Source: Tyto alba (taxonomy: Eukaryota; Chordata; Aves; Strigiformes; Tytonidae). Taken from it: 64,000 nt of DNA. Below the pieces are notes generated by a model. The model saw only the letters and a list, made by a program, of their open reading frames with translations. It was not told the origin of the DNA and ran no database searches. Location: assembly GCF_018691265.1 (NCBI RefSeq), contig NW_024881324.1, positions 6,079,730 to 6,143,729 on the forward strand, in the 5' to 3' direction. Shown here piece by piece: positions 12,011 to 24,399 of the stretch (within the stretch, counting starts at the first letter, position 1; each line of letters opens with the position of its first letter). The translations under genes and the position numbers were made by a program.

Positions 12011-15000
12011 ATGCCTTAGGCCTCCAGCTTTGGTCCTGTGAAGCACCTCATAGAGGGGACAGTCCCACCCAGCACGGTAAAGCAAGAGGTGTTGCAACGT
12101 GGGAAACCCACAGCACTTAAGACAGATGAGCTACCAACTCATAGGCACACCATCCACTGCAGTGGTCTGTGTTTTTAACTTCCAGAGCTTTTGACATGCA
12201 CTCACTTAAACAGCAGGAATCAGGGTGTCCTTCATCACCACTGCTGTTCAAGCTAAAGACACTGGGCATTGCACTGAAGCAGTTCAGGTGCATTCCCAAG
12301 CCCTGGTCTCTCTGCAGTGACCCTGGGAGAAGGGCATAACAGCCAGCAGTGCCCAACAGCTTCCAAACCTACATTAGTTGGTTGATACTCCCAGGTGTGA
12401 TAGATCACCCAAGCCACTGCCTCAACTCAGGGCAGGAGGAATGTGGTGACAACTTCAGTGAAGAGAAATGAAGCAAAATGTCATGCTTAACTGTTGATTC
12501 TCTTCACAACTCTTACTGCATACAGTCAACAATCATTTAGGAAGTCCCTTCCACTAGTAAATTTAAAAAAAAAAAAATTCAGCTCTCTAATATGTTTCCC
12601 ATTTAAAGAGTGTGTGTCTTGACATTGCCACCTTGTTAAGGACATCTAAAACACATTCTTTCAGTAGCTCCCAAAGTCTCAAGTATACAAAAAAAAAAAA
12701 AAAAAATAAAATAGCACTTCTCACTATTTGAATTTAACACAGGAATGCACTAAACCAACATTCACTCTGCTACAGCAACTAAATACCTAAAATTACTTGT
12801 TAGGAAAAAATGCTCAGGTGAGTCACATAAATACTGAAACACATTCATCACACTGATTGCTGTTTGATGTCACTGAAGACCAAAGTTCTTCTGAGTTCCT
12901 GTAGCACAAAGGCTTTTCATTTTTGGAGTGAAGTGTTTTCTTTTTAAACCTAAGCTTGTCTACATTTCCCTAAAAGTACAGACTTGCTACCCAATTTTCT
13001 GAGTTTGTACTACTTAATGTAGGGAAAATTAAAATGTGAAGAGGGGATTGCTGTATGGTCATTTTTAACAATTAGCATTTATCTTAAAACAATCTAAGTA
13101 TAAATTCCAAAACAAAACACTACATTCAGTTAACACGCAGAAACCCAAGTGAATAAACCAGTTGTGAATACATATCACTGAGTACAGACTGATACTCCCA
13201 TGGCTAGCAGAACATTGACCATCACTTCTTTTTTCACTGCAATGGCATAACTCTTATAGTTAAGACTCTCACTCTGACACCACGCTGTATATTGTACATG
13301 TTGTGCAATAAGGACATTTCAAGTCTGCACTGTTTTTTTCATCTTATTATAGAAGGCCCTGTGTGCCTCTCTACTAATGACACTAAATATTCAACAGTAT
13401 TCAAATCAGCTATAAGAATAAATTTTTTTCCTTAGGTAATAGAAACTTTTATATGAAAAGTATAGCTATTCCTTTGCTAACTCTGCAATATGATTTTTAT
13501 TTATACCTAGATCATCCACAGAAAACGTATTTGCTATTAAAGGAAATGAACTGAACGCTAACTTCTGTAGTCTAAGAGCCTCGAGCAAAAAAAGCAGTGT
13601 CTTTCTTACCTGCTCTGTATTTATATCATAAACAACACACATAAACTAATCCAGGACTGCAATTAAATTTGACCAGCGAGGCCGTATCAGTGCCCTTTTA
13701 AGGAAAGGGAAAGAAAGTCAAGATCTCTGCTGCTCTAAGGATAACAATGATTTTGTCAAGTTTTAAGAGTTCATGAGAAAGTATCACTTGCACAGTTCAC
13801 AGTGGGTGACACTCGCAAATCTCCATCACATAGAAATTAATGGCCTCTAGTACTTTAATTTACATGACAGCCTGGAGCTATGGGTACATCAACCATTCTG
13901 TGCCTTTTGTTCAGTGAATTTTTCACTCCTGTGGTCCTGAGCACTCACCCATTCCCACCCCAACACCTTAGCTACCTCAAATGGAGACAAGAAAAAACCA
14001 CCACACACCATAGCCTCCAATAAACTAGTCTGAGAAAGAATAAGAATCACAGAATAGCTGCAAACCATCCCACATACCAGAATGAATAGGGTGAAAGAAA
14101 TCCAGGCAAGCTGAAGTTGAGCATTTAAACTAATGTTTGCTAGCCAGGTGCTGGTCAGGAAGGCAAGAGAAGACGTTTCCAGAGACTCAGCATCCCAGAA
14201 TGGAGGGAGGAAAAAAAAAATTAAAAATAATTATAACACACACAATCCACCAAACACCACAGGTTGCTGCTTTGCAGAGGAAGGTCAGAGGGAAGGAGGA
14301 GTCTTTGATACTCTACTCCACTCTCAGATTTCTGGATGCTATTGTGCAGCTGCTGGATGTCACATCTGGTAGCAATACAGTAACACACACCACGCAGCTT
14401 CATCTCCACTTATTAGCGAGCACACGCAACTCATCACGAAAACGTCAACAGAACAGCAAGAGATTTGTGTCCATGTGGATAAAAGCTGGCACAAAAGAAC
14501 TCACACTGATACCAATAGAGGAAACATTTGTAAAACCACGCCCAAAAATCAACCTTCCCCTTCAATCTAAGCCATACGTATTGCATTCATGGCATTAGTA
14601 TGAAAACTTGAATTTTATTTGATTAAGGATCCTGAGAAGACTAACAATGTCCTGGCAACAATAAGTTTCTCCTGTGTCCAGCTTGCCAGGAAATGAAGTG
14701 CCACTGGGGTTGCTATTGGAAGGGACAGAGCAAAAGCAGCAGAAGCTCCAGCTTACGGGTGAATACTCACCAAGTAGGAAGCCCCACAAAGAGCATGTCA
14801 GTAGGTGCAGCGTATGTTCCACTGCCTCCCAAACTAGCTCAAGGATCCAGTCTTAGCCTTCAGGGATTTCCAGAGGTTTGGCTTTAGACACATCAAAATC
14901 TCCCTCCATTCATGGGCCACATAGGTACTCCTGGGAAAATGCAGCTATCACCACCAAAGGTAACAATAGCCAACAAATGAGTATTTTGCGCTCCCCACAG

Positions 15001-18000
15001 CAACACTGAAGAAGAGAAACAAAACTAGGACTGGAGCTTCTCCATGCACTCTCCTCAGAACGTCTTATGTATTATATTACATTTTTGGACTCTGGGAAGA
15101 TATTACCTTTCTTGCACACAAATGCAATTGCCTTGACTGGGCATAGACTATCCCAAGTCTTACAACCCGATATATTCTTAAAGTGAAGGGGAGAAGTGCT
15201 TGCAAACTTTTATCACTTGCATTTCTAGCTTTTCTGGAAATAGAAGCAAAAACATCTAGCTCCATTTTTAATTCTGTTAGTACCTCTACAGGATTTGATT
15301 TTGTCAAGATACCTGACAGAAGAAAGGAAGAAGTTTTCTGTCTATCTCAAGTTATATCAAGTCTCTAAATAACCACCAATAAAATTACTTAAAACAAGAA
15401 CATGCCTTTATCACAGTTAAGTGCCATATGCTTAATTTCTCACTATTAAAAAATTAATTGCTCTCAGAAGATAGAATAGGAACTTTAAGACCATAAAATA
15501 ATTTTTTCATCCTCTTAATACTCTGCCAGGAAAGACATACAGAGACTGACAGATGAAATAGCAACAGATCTTACAGGCAATTTTATATGTAACTTGCATA
15601 TTTATAAACACCACACATACCGTTATTTTTTTTCTGCTGTTGCTTCTTAATAAAGAAAAGCAATCCCCTATTTACACGCAGGCTGTATAACCAATGTATA
15701 CTATCACCCTGATCCATTAACTTGTCTAAGTTGTCACTATGGCCTCAGATAAAATTTGTTTTGATAGACACTCTTATCTTCCCTGTGAACGAAAGTATTA
15801 CCCAGTATTTCATTAGGCCATTAGCAGTACCTTTTTCAATAACTGTCTATGCAGATCGTTTGCCAAAAACTACAAAACCATTAAACTCTGTACTTTTCCC
15901 TTCCAGAAGACCTGTAAGAATGACAGAATACGCTTGGAGATATTAAAGATTTTAAGAGGAGGGCTACCTGTTTAAATTGCTTTGTAGACCTAACAACCAT
16001 GAATACCTATTAGAAGATCAAACTAGCTTGGACTAAGCAAAGTGTTTCTTAAATACCTTCACACGGTGTTGCAATCTTTAAAACCCCAAAAGTCTACTCA
16101 GAAGCTTAGCACACAATGAAAACAACTGCCTATGATTCATGTAGGTAGCACCAAAAAAAAAAAAAAAAAAATGCAGTTTCTTCTCAAATTTAGAATAGTA
16201 AGGCTTTCAACTGACATTTAATGAAATAAATTGAGAAAACACTATTATTTACAGTTTTAGAGAGTGCACAGAAAATAAAAAAACAAACAAGTTTGGTCAG
16301 CTTATCCATACCCTGTAAAAAATCAAGTGTTCATTCATTAGCTATTGAAAATGCTAATTACATTGTTCCCTGTCAACACGCTGGCATTGTATTTCAGTGT
16401 GTCAAAGATGAAGTGTTTGCAGTCTTCCAGACACGGAAGAAACTAATGTCACTAATTTCTTATTAGCGCAATGTGCTGATTTACTACAGTGTCTGTTTAA
16501 CTTCTACCAAAGACACCTCCCACTACAGGCCAGGGCAGTTATGGGTCAAAGTACTGATGAAACTTCCACAAGGAAGCATTTTGCCTCTTTAGCAGGCCTA
16601 TCTCACAATGGAGGCTTTGGACGCAAAAAGCTATTTGCCTCCAAGCACAGAAATATGAGGCTTTGATAAAACACTTGTCAAGGCAGAAAATAATATTTGA
16701 CTCATTGTTTTCTGCTTGATGAAAGAAGATAAATAAGAATTATGCTTCTAAGAGTAACACTTCATCATAAAACCAAGGCAAAGTCAATAAGGCCGATGCT
16801 ACACCTCAGCAGGTTTGTTCCCTCTCTCCTAACGCTGGTTAGCTGCATTCAACAGCTGAACTACGTACTTTAGTTTCACTAATGCAAATACGAGCAGGAT
16901 TACATTATGAGATAGGCAGTCATAGCAACGTGGGGCTTTTTCCCACAGCTGTAATTGTCCCCTAATTTTAACAGGTAACACTGAAAATGATTAGAGGTTC
17001 GCAGAGACAGTCTAACAAACAAATTCAATTAGAAGATGTTAAAAATCAGATAGTGACAGAACAAGCAAGCACCAAGACAAAGTGTTCAATAACCATGAAG
17101 ACATTCAGTAAATAGCACCCTATACTTCCTGCACTGCACCGCAGACACTACTTAGCAGTGCTCAAGACTGCAAGCCCTTAAGTGCTAATATTTTTCCTAG
17201 GAGACATTTTAACTACTCCAGAGTCCTATAAACCTGATGTATTTGAAGCTGTTAATGGGAAATCTCTCCATTCTGAACCCAAATGCCAGTCACTTACCAC
17301 ACAATACACTCAGCTCCCTAGGGGCACAAGCTTGGGTCATTTTTGGTGTGCCTGACTACGAACCACCTTCCCCTGTGCTGTTTCACAAGGGAATACAGCA
17401 CAGGTCTGTCTCTCTCCCTCCTCTTGCAATTCACACCTTAGTTATTAAGGAGTTGGAAAGTGAGATCAAATAGCATATCGGGAATCTGTGTGCAACAGGC
17501 AACACTTTGAAGAACTGAATTTACTTTTGGAAAAGCAAGATGGCCTTCCAGTCGCATGCAGCAGAGTGGGTCCTAAGGTTACCTCCCAGAAGGAATTTAA
17601 GACGCACCTTCAGCCTGACCTTGTCCTTAGAGAAAAGGTAGAATGCAAACCAGCACCAGCCAGTGGGCCTGGCACTCAGTGGATCTCTGTGGTGAGACTA
17701 CAGCCACAAAAAGATATATGCACTACAACAGCTGGCTTGGAGAAGACTACCAAGTTATAAAAGGATGAAGGAGAGGTCTCATCTGAAAATCATATCTTTA
17801 ACAGATTAACAAGGACAAAAGAGACCCCTTGATAACCCAAATATCACTGATATTAGGAGAGACTGAACAGAAACTACAGTAATGCAAGACGTGTAACTGA
17901 CACAGGAGATCCTCGAGAGTTAAAAGATACTAGCCCTTCATCCGTGCAACATACAGTCAGAGATCTTTGGAACCAGAGCCTCCCAGCACTGTCCTGAACT

Positions 18001-19499
18001 ACCTCTAACAAAGCCTCTTCTACTTTCATGGGATGGACTTCATGTGTTACATTGCTTCACTCAACAGCGCCGAAACACTGCTGATAGCAGCCAACCAACC
18101 TGCACCCAAGCTTTCAGGTGTAATGACCAAGGACAAGGGTACACTCCTTGCACTTAGTTCTAAGTTATTTTGTCAGTCCAAGAGTGCAGTGGGGAGCACG
18201 GTGAATGAACAGAGCTGCCTGCACTTCTGGAAAAGGAAACGCAGGCCCGCATCCACACCTGTAAGAATTTAGTTCTTACTAAAGCCCTCCCAGCAGCATC
18301 GTTAACAGACGGACACATCACGGACTGTGTTCACAGAATTGCAGCCCTCCATCCCGCATTTCATTTGCCACGCAGAGGGCCTGGAAGCGGTCTCTGAGGA
18401 GGACACACTGCTGTTGATTAGGATTCAGCCGTGTTTCCTATGAACCAAGTCATGTCTGGATGGTGTGAATTCTGCTTGTCCATACATCACAAGGACTCCT
18501 ATTAGTACAGACAGAAAGGACACCATCCTAGGCTGCTTGCAAATAATATACGGCCAGGTATGAGGTAGGTACATGCTCTTTGCCTCCTTAAAAGTGCTGC
18601 CATCACAGTAAGGCGTAAGGCTCTTTGTATTTTCAATATTACAGTTTGTGACTCTTAACTTCTAGGTTGCACTAGTTAAGAGGCCTCAAACCACTTAAGA
18701 CTGGAGAAATGAAACAACACAGGCAGCATCACCAGTCTGAATCAGCGTTAAATCTCCTGTTTCAGAAGTACAGTTTTTCCCTGGACAATGAAACAGACAC
18801 CTTTCCCAAGTAAAATAGATTCATTAATTTGAAAAAAACTGAGTACATATAGCATAAATTAATCCAGAACAGGGCTAAACTACACCTGCAGACCAAGAGA
18901 AGTGGACTTATTGAATCCCCACATTGGCATGAAAACAATGATGGAAATTAGATGTTAGAATAATATACTCAAGTTCTTTCCTTCAAAAAGACGGAAGGAT
19001 TACACCTGTGACATTAAAAAGGCAGTATCACCACTATCTTCATTACAAACCACTGGTCTAAAGACTATAAAACAAGTCTTTCCAGGCTGAACTTTGACAC
19101 AACTTCTCAATGTGAGATAGCATCTCTATCTTTGAAAGGTTAGTGGAGTTGGGTAAGAGTGAGGGATAATGGTTTGTCACATGATGCTCACTTTAAAGCC
19201 TTTATTTTACTTTCCAAAGAAAGTACAAACATTTGCATGAAATTATTGCTCATTAATTTTTACATATTTTCACAAATGTTTAAGATGTGTGGATTCTTGA
19301 TATTTTGTTTTTAATCAATAGGGAGTGGAACAGAAGTTATTCCTAAAACACTGACTGTGTAGCTATCTCTATTTTTTTTTTTCAATTTTACTTTGGAAGA
19401 CAACAGCCCTCTGCATGATTAATCTTTTTTACTGCTTTCTTAACAGTTACTTAGGAGGCATTTGCCTCCTAATGCATAACTTTTTCTTATTGTTCTAAT
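12011..19499. other. AT-rich non-coding stretch, intron-like
   Basis: I find no supportable gene. Open frames reach 153 codons (14137-14598) but carry no recognisable motif and overlap other frames of similar length. Simple sequence includes A-runs at about 12565-12577, 12689-12707 and 16153-16171. CR1-like similarity may linger to about 12010 but is too weak to call beyond that. A short GAATCACAGAATAG string near 14044 recalls a CR1 terminus but is too short to score. Confidence 0.55.
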
Positions 19500-19590
19500 G
19501 CAGCAAGTCCCAAACAAGGGGTCATGACCCCCACATAGGGTCACAGCAGTTATGACTGGGGTCATGAGCCAAACAGAAGTACCCTTGTTT
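19500..19590 (+). mobile_element. Probable terminal fragment of a hAT (Charlie-like) DNA transposon
   Basis: The segment opens CAGCAAGTCCCAAAC, followed by GGGGTCATGACCCC, GGGTCACAGCAG and GGGGTCATGAG. Many vertebrate hAT/Charlie ends have this architecture: a CAG...TCCCAA terminal repeat followed by repeated GGGTCGCGACCC-type motifs. Here the CG dinucleotides appear decayed to CA/TG, as expected after methylation-driven mutation. I could not find a matching opposite end or an 8-bp target duplication, so it is a truncated relic at most. The minus-strand frame over 19440-19628 (62 aa) has no recognisable transposase motif. Family assignment rests on pattern memory only. Confidence 0.45.
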
Positions 19591-20848
19591 ATAATGGTAT
19601 CTGAAGTCACAAGACCAACAAAAAACAAAGCTCATAACCAGAAGGCTTTTAAACTGCCAGTGTAAGAAAGTATTCAAGGCAGACTTTGCACGACAGTCTT
19701 ACCTGATACCAAATCAAGATAAATGCTAACTATGCTTAAGTGGTTATTAATAATGAATATTTGGTGCTTTATCTGCATTACTGTAGCAGCTATGGTGTTA
19801 ATTTTTAAACTACTCCAAAAAAAAAGTTCATTACTAAAGTCAGAAGTAAAACACATTATATCCACTGTCACAGAAGAGACGTCAGCTGGCAACTGCCAAA
19901 ATTCACTGAGAGGAGCTCCAGAAACCTCACAATCTAGTGATTTCAAATAAAAGTGTTGTTTAATTTAAATCTTGTTACTCAAAACCAAAGGAGTATTCCA
20001 AGTGAGGCATTGATACAACTTGACAAAAATCTCCATAAAGTCTAGAAACAAAAAACTTTCAGAGAGATCATCCAAGCTAGAGGAGAAATCCCAATCTATA
20101 CCGCTCCTCTTATTCTATTTCTAGGCCACACAGAAGGCTTCCTGGCTACATCTACATTATCATGTCAGGCTGCCCACTAGCAGCAGATGGGTAGAGCAAC
20201 ACAGTTGGTAGTAAGGACTCAACATTTGCACCACACACATTTCAGGGGTTTTATTTCAGATCAGCTCCGATGTGTCCCCATGATGGAGAGGGGCCTGGGA
20301 GGTGAAGTGCTCTAAGTACACTCTGTGTGTGAATCTTCCAGCTTGGTGTTATCTGAAATGAATCCCATTCGTGCTCTCAGGCTTGCCCCACAAGATGGAC
20401 CTGTGTGGGCATGATCAGCCCTGGCTCCCAGGGCCCTGACTGCACTCCAAAACTGATCTCCTGCACCAAACTAAAATGTTAACGTGGCAATGAATGGCTG
20501 TAGCTTGTAACTTCAACTGCAAAGCACTGCACGCACTGTGGGTCATTATGGGATAAATCAAAGACACTTTGATGAATTGAAAAAGTGACACCCAGTTTAG
20601 CCAAACACAAGAACTAAAATTGAATACCCAGTGCCTCAACTAAAAAGGAATACATAAATCCAGATCCTGTCTTCCCTCCTCCACTCAAACACTGCTGGGA
20701 ATTATTTTCCTACAGCGGAAACCACACTTCATGCTAATATCCACTAGCATATGAAAAGTGTGGGTTGCTAGAAAACGGAAAGAAAAGCCTATGCCTTCTG
20801 TCACACGTTGTTAAATAAAATATGTTCACACTTGGAATTTAAAGATGT

Positions 20849-20873
20849 AAAAAAAAAAAAAAAAAAAAAAAAA
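20849..20873 (+). repeat. A25 homopolymer
   Basis: Twenty-five A follow TTTAAAGATGT. No recognisable retroposon body precedes it, and no target duplication is evident. Confidence 0.85.
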
Positions 20874-23800
20874 GAGTTGGCAAAAGCATGAACAAACTAT
20901 TGAGAGCTGGTCTAATTTTCACTCTGCCTTCATTTTCCACATTTAGGAGAATCAGCCTACGCTATACTTTTTGCTTTGGGTCTTAGAAGAATATATGATT
21001 TTTTTTTCTTTTTAACTAGAAAGCACGTATATTATGGGCTTACATATTTAATTTCAAGAAATCATAAGTACCTCTCACTGTGCAATACGACTACAGAAAA
21101 GTTTCACAAATGAAAAGCTTAGTGGTTTCTTTTGGGACCCCCACAGAGATGATTGCCAATGCTCAAACTCAAATTTTCAAATAGGAGTGACAAGTTGTCC
21201 CATACTCTCATAGTCAGCTAAGCATCCTGATGTGATATTAGGACACTGGGGATATTTAGCAATTATTTTAGTGGGAAAGAATGTGTTTCCTTCATTAACT
21301 AGACCATGAAAAATGGAAATGCTCCTTTATAGTACTGAGAAAAAAAAAATAAGCAAGAAATTAGTGTCTTTTTAAAGCAGTAATATATGGAAAATCTAGA
21401 AATAGCAGACTATGTTAATGGCAGGATGGCCATACACTAGGTTCTCACTAGATGTATCACCCCCGTGAGTCAACCACCTTTCCCTGAATACAACAAAACC
21501 TCAAGAAAACAATTTTAATACCGGTAATATAAAAATTGCCACAGCACTAGTGTATCTGAAAAGAAACAAGACCATAACTCTAATGCTTCCAATTACACAT
21601 ACACACAAATAATATGCATGCAGATTCACAATCACAAAAGACCACAAAAATCATACAAGAAGTTAAGATACTCATTTAACTTTGAGGTGATACAACCAAC
21701 TTTGCCATCCCCTAACTTCTGCTTCCCCAGGCAGAAAATTTCAGTCTGCACACTGCGCTCAGACTTAGAGGCAACTTTAAAATAATAGATAACTGCAAAC
21801 CAATAAAGTTGTATTCCTAGGGCTGTGGGTACAGAGTCTGAAGCAATAAGCAGAGGCATGAGCTGCCTTAGCCATCTCAGTCATTAAAATTCACCACACT
21901 GAAGTATCTTTCAAAGTCTCTACAACTGTCAAAACACAATTTACCTTTTTCTGGGTTGCCAAAGTATGTAGGTTTCCCCAATCATTTATACAGAACAGTG
22001 AGCTGTCAATATGAAAGGCTGCAGTACACCACAGTTAAGATATGGAAACATTGTCAAATATTTGGAAATTAAAGATGTATCTTACATTACATTGAAACTA
22101 GAGTGCCAACTGTCTGGCAAAACAGAATAGAAAAAAAAAAAAAAAAGGCAGGTTTGGCCAAAGAAAAAGAATATTTGTCATCTGTGAAGGCCTTTGTACC
22201 ACAGGTCCAGCCTACCACAGGAGTGTAAGTCCATATTATCTGTTGAGCATCACTATTTTTTAATAAAAATAGCTTTGCACTGATTGAGTTTGAAAAGGGA
22301 CTTGAAAGGCAGAAATGGTAATAGGAAACAGAATATGTAAGAATTCAGACTGGTTAACACTGGTGCTGTACTCAGTCCAGGAATCAAGAGCAGAGGTAGG
22401 AAACAAGCTGAATAAAGTGCAGCCAAGTCTCAAAGCAAAAACAAATGCCACCCATATCATTTCTGGTCTCCAGGCAAAAGGTTCAGATCCAGGCCTACAG
22501 CAAGAGATGCAAATCCCCTACGGGAACATAATGTGCCCAGGCAGGCTTAGCTCTGCTCATTCCTCAGCTCTCACCTCCGCATCTGCAGGACAGCCCTCTG
22601 AAAACACATTTAGTGTACATAAAATGCCTATGATCCAAAGTGAAAAATAACATTTAAAAATAATTTTTATGCAAGTCTTAGTGAACTCATCCTTGGAGAG
22701 AAAGAAATGAAATAAAACTGAAGACTTAGTCCCCAATTATGGCCCATATTAGACAAAGGCACTGGTCCTCCACCCCTTCCCATCAGACTGAAGGGTTTTT
22801 TAGTTCAGAAAGTTATCACCTTAGGTTCACGCCTCATCTGGCCTCCTCTCCTTCTGCCCTATTACCCTGACATTTTAGAGCATGGTCTCTTAAAAACATC
22901 CAGAATGTAACAGGTGTTTTATGCCACATGAAAATTTTGTTATCATACTTCTAGAAGAAAAAGGTAACGTTCTCATTTTTATAATAACCATTCTAGCAGC
23001 TGAGTCTTTAAAAATAGGTCACAAAAGAGTTGGATAGCAGCAAGAAAAGTAATGGCATAATCAAACTAATCTTACTCTGTATGCTATTTGTTCTTCTCTC
23101 TGTGCTACATACATACATGGCTTTATTTACCTACTAAGGCTGATGATCAGTTTGAAGATGCAGTTGCATCTCATGAAAATAAATATATTCTCTACCTTTG
23201 TGAAAGAGAAATTTCAGTTGAACAAGCAGCCAAGGCTTAAAACATTTCCGTTATGTGGCTCCTCAGTCTGCAGGCCTTTCTCAACATGTAACTAGAATAC
23301 ACAATGGGTAACAGCAAGTGCTCTAAAACAAATACTGATTCTTGGGATAACACAGCCTACTTTGCCTTGTTTATATAGGGCTTTTTTTCTCCCACCCCTT
23401 AAATCCTCTTAATCTATTTTTAAAGATAAAAGCAAAAAAGCATTGTTTCCAGCAAATGCTGTTATCCTCTAACAACTATGAAGAGCACTACTGCTAGCAA
23501 TGAACTGGAACTATTGTTGAGTTCCTGTAACATGAAGACTTCTCCCATCCCCTTGAGAAAACAGTTTACAAATCCCTCTGATGGGATATATATTTATATT
23601 ATCATTAGTAACATAAATATGATCTGGTCATATTTTCAAATGAAGGTTGTATACCTGTGTGTCATCCACTCAGATGACCAGAAGCAGAACAGGTAAGTTA
23701 CATGGACTTTTAGATAGAAAACATTATTTTTGTCTCTGTTTCTAGCTTAAGACAGAAGTTTAAGTGTCACAAATACCCACCACACACGTGCTTCACAGCA

Positions 23801-23921
23801 GCAACTGTGACAGACATAAAACCTGTGCTGCTGACACCCTGCAAAATTCTACTAGCTCTCCCTGAGCTCTCCCTCCTCCTGAAACTCCAGAAAAGGAGGG
23901 GGGAGGAGAATAGGGAGAAGG

Positions 23922-23958
<37 letters not shown>
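23922..23958 (+). repeat. A37 homopolymer
   Basis: Thirty-seven consecutive A follow a purine-rich AGGAGGGGGGAGGAG stretch. It creates the poly-lysine and poly-phenylalanine frames that cross this position, which are artefacts. No recognisable retroposon body precedes it, so it is not clearly a retroposon tail. Confidence 0.9.
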
Positions 23959-23960
<2 letters not shown>

Positions 23961-24373
23961 AGAGCAGCACTGGGAACTCAAGGCAAGGGACCACAAATCC
24001 CACGGCTGTTGTAAATCAGAGAAAGCACCACAAATGGGTAAGAAATAAACCGTGCCAGCCCACCCCGCAATGTGTTGCAGGTACAGCCGCCCACCTGCAA
24101 ACTGGAGGCAGCATCCCAGAACTTAAGAGGTGGCAAGGCTTTGGGCTTGGTTGCAGATCTTTGAGTGCTCTGTGTCAGGTAAGCTATTTCCCAGCAAACT
24201 GAAAGACAGAGAAACAAACTAGCAACTAAAAAAAAACAAACAAACAAAAAACAAAAAAAAAAAAAAAAAAACAACACACACAAAAAAAAAAAAAAACACC
24301 GTAGCAAAAAGTTAAGAATAAGCACTAATTTTGATTAGGGTTTTGCATTATTCATTGTGTACTGGTTACATCC

Positions 24374-24399
24374 GGGGGGGGGGGGGGGGGGGGGGGGGG
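24374..24399 (+). repeat. G26 homopolymer, potential G-quadruplex
   Basis: Twenty-six consecutive G are followed by AGGGGGAGAG. One strand could fold into very stable G-quadruplexes. Its true length should be treated as uncertain, because such runs are prone to sequencing and assembly error. Confidence 0.85.

Noticed and set aside
14041..14075. GAATCACAGAATAGCTGCAA as a CR1 3' terminus
   Set aside because: The similarity is about a dozen bases and is not followed by any further CR1 sequence.
23767..24325. Poly-Lys and poly-Phe frames around the A37 run
   Set aside because: They exist only because of the A/T homopolymers.
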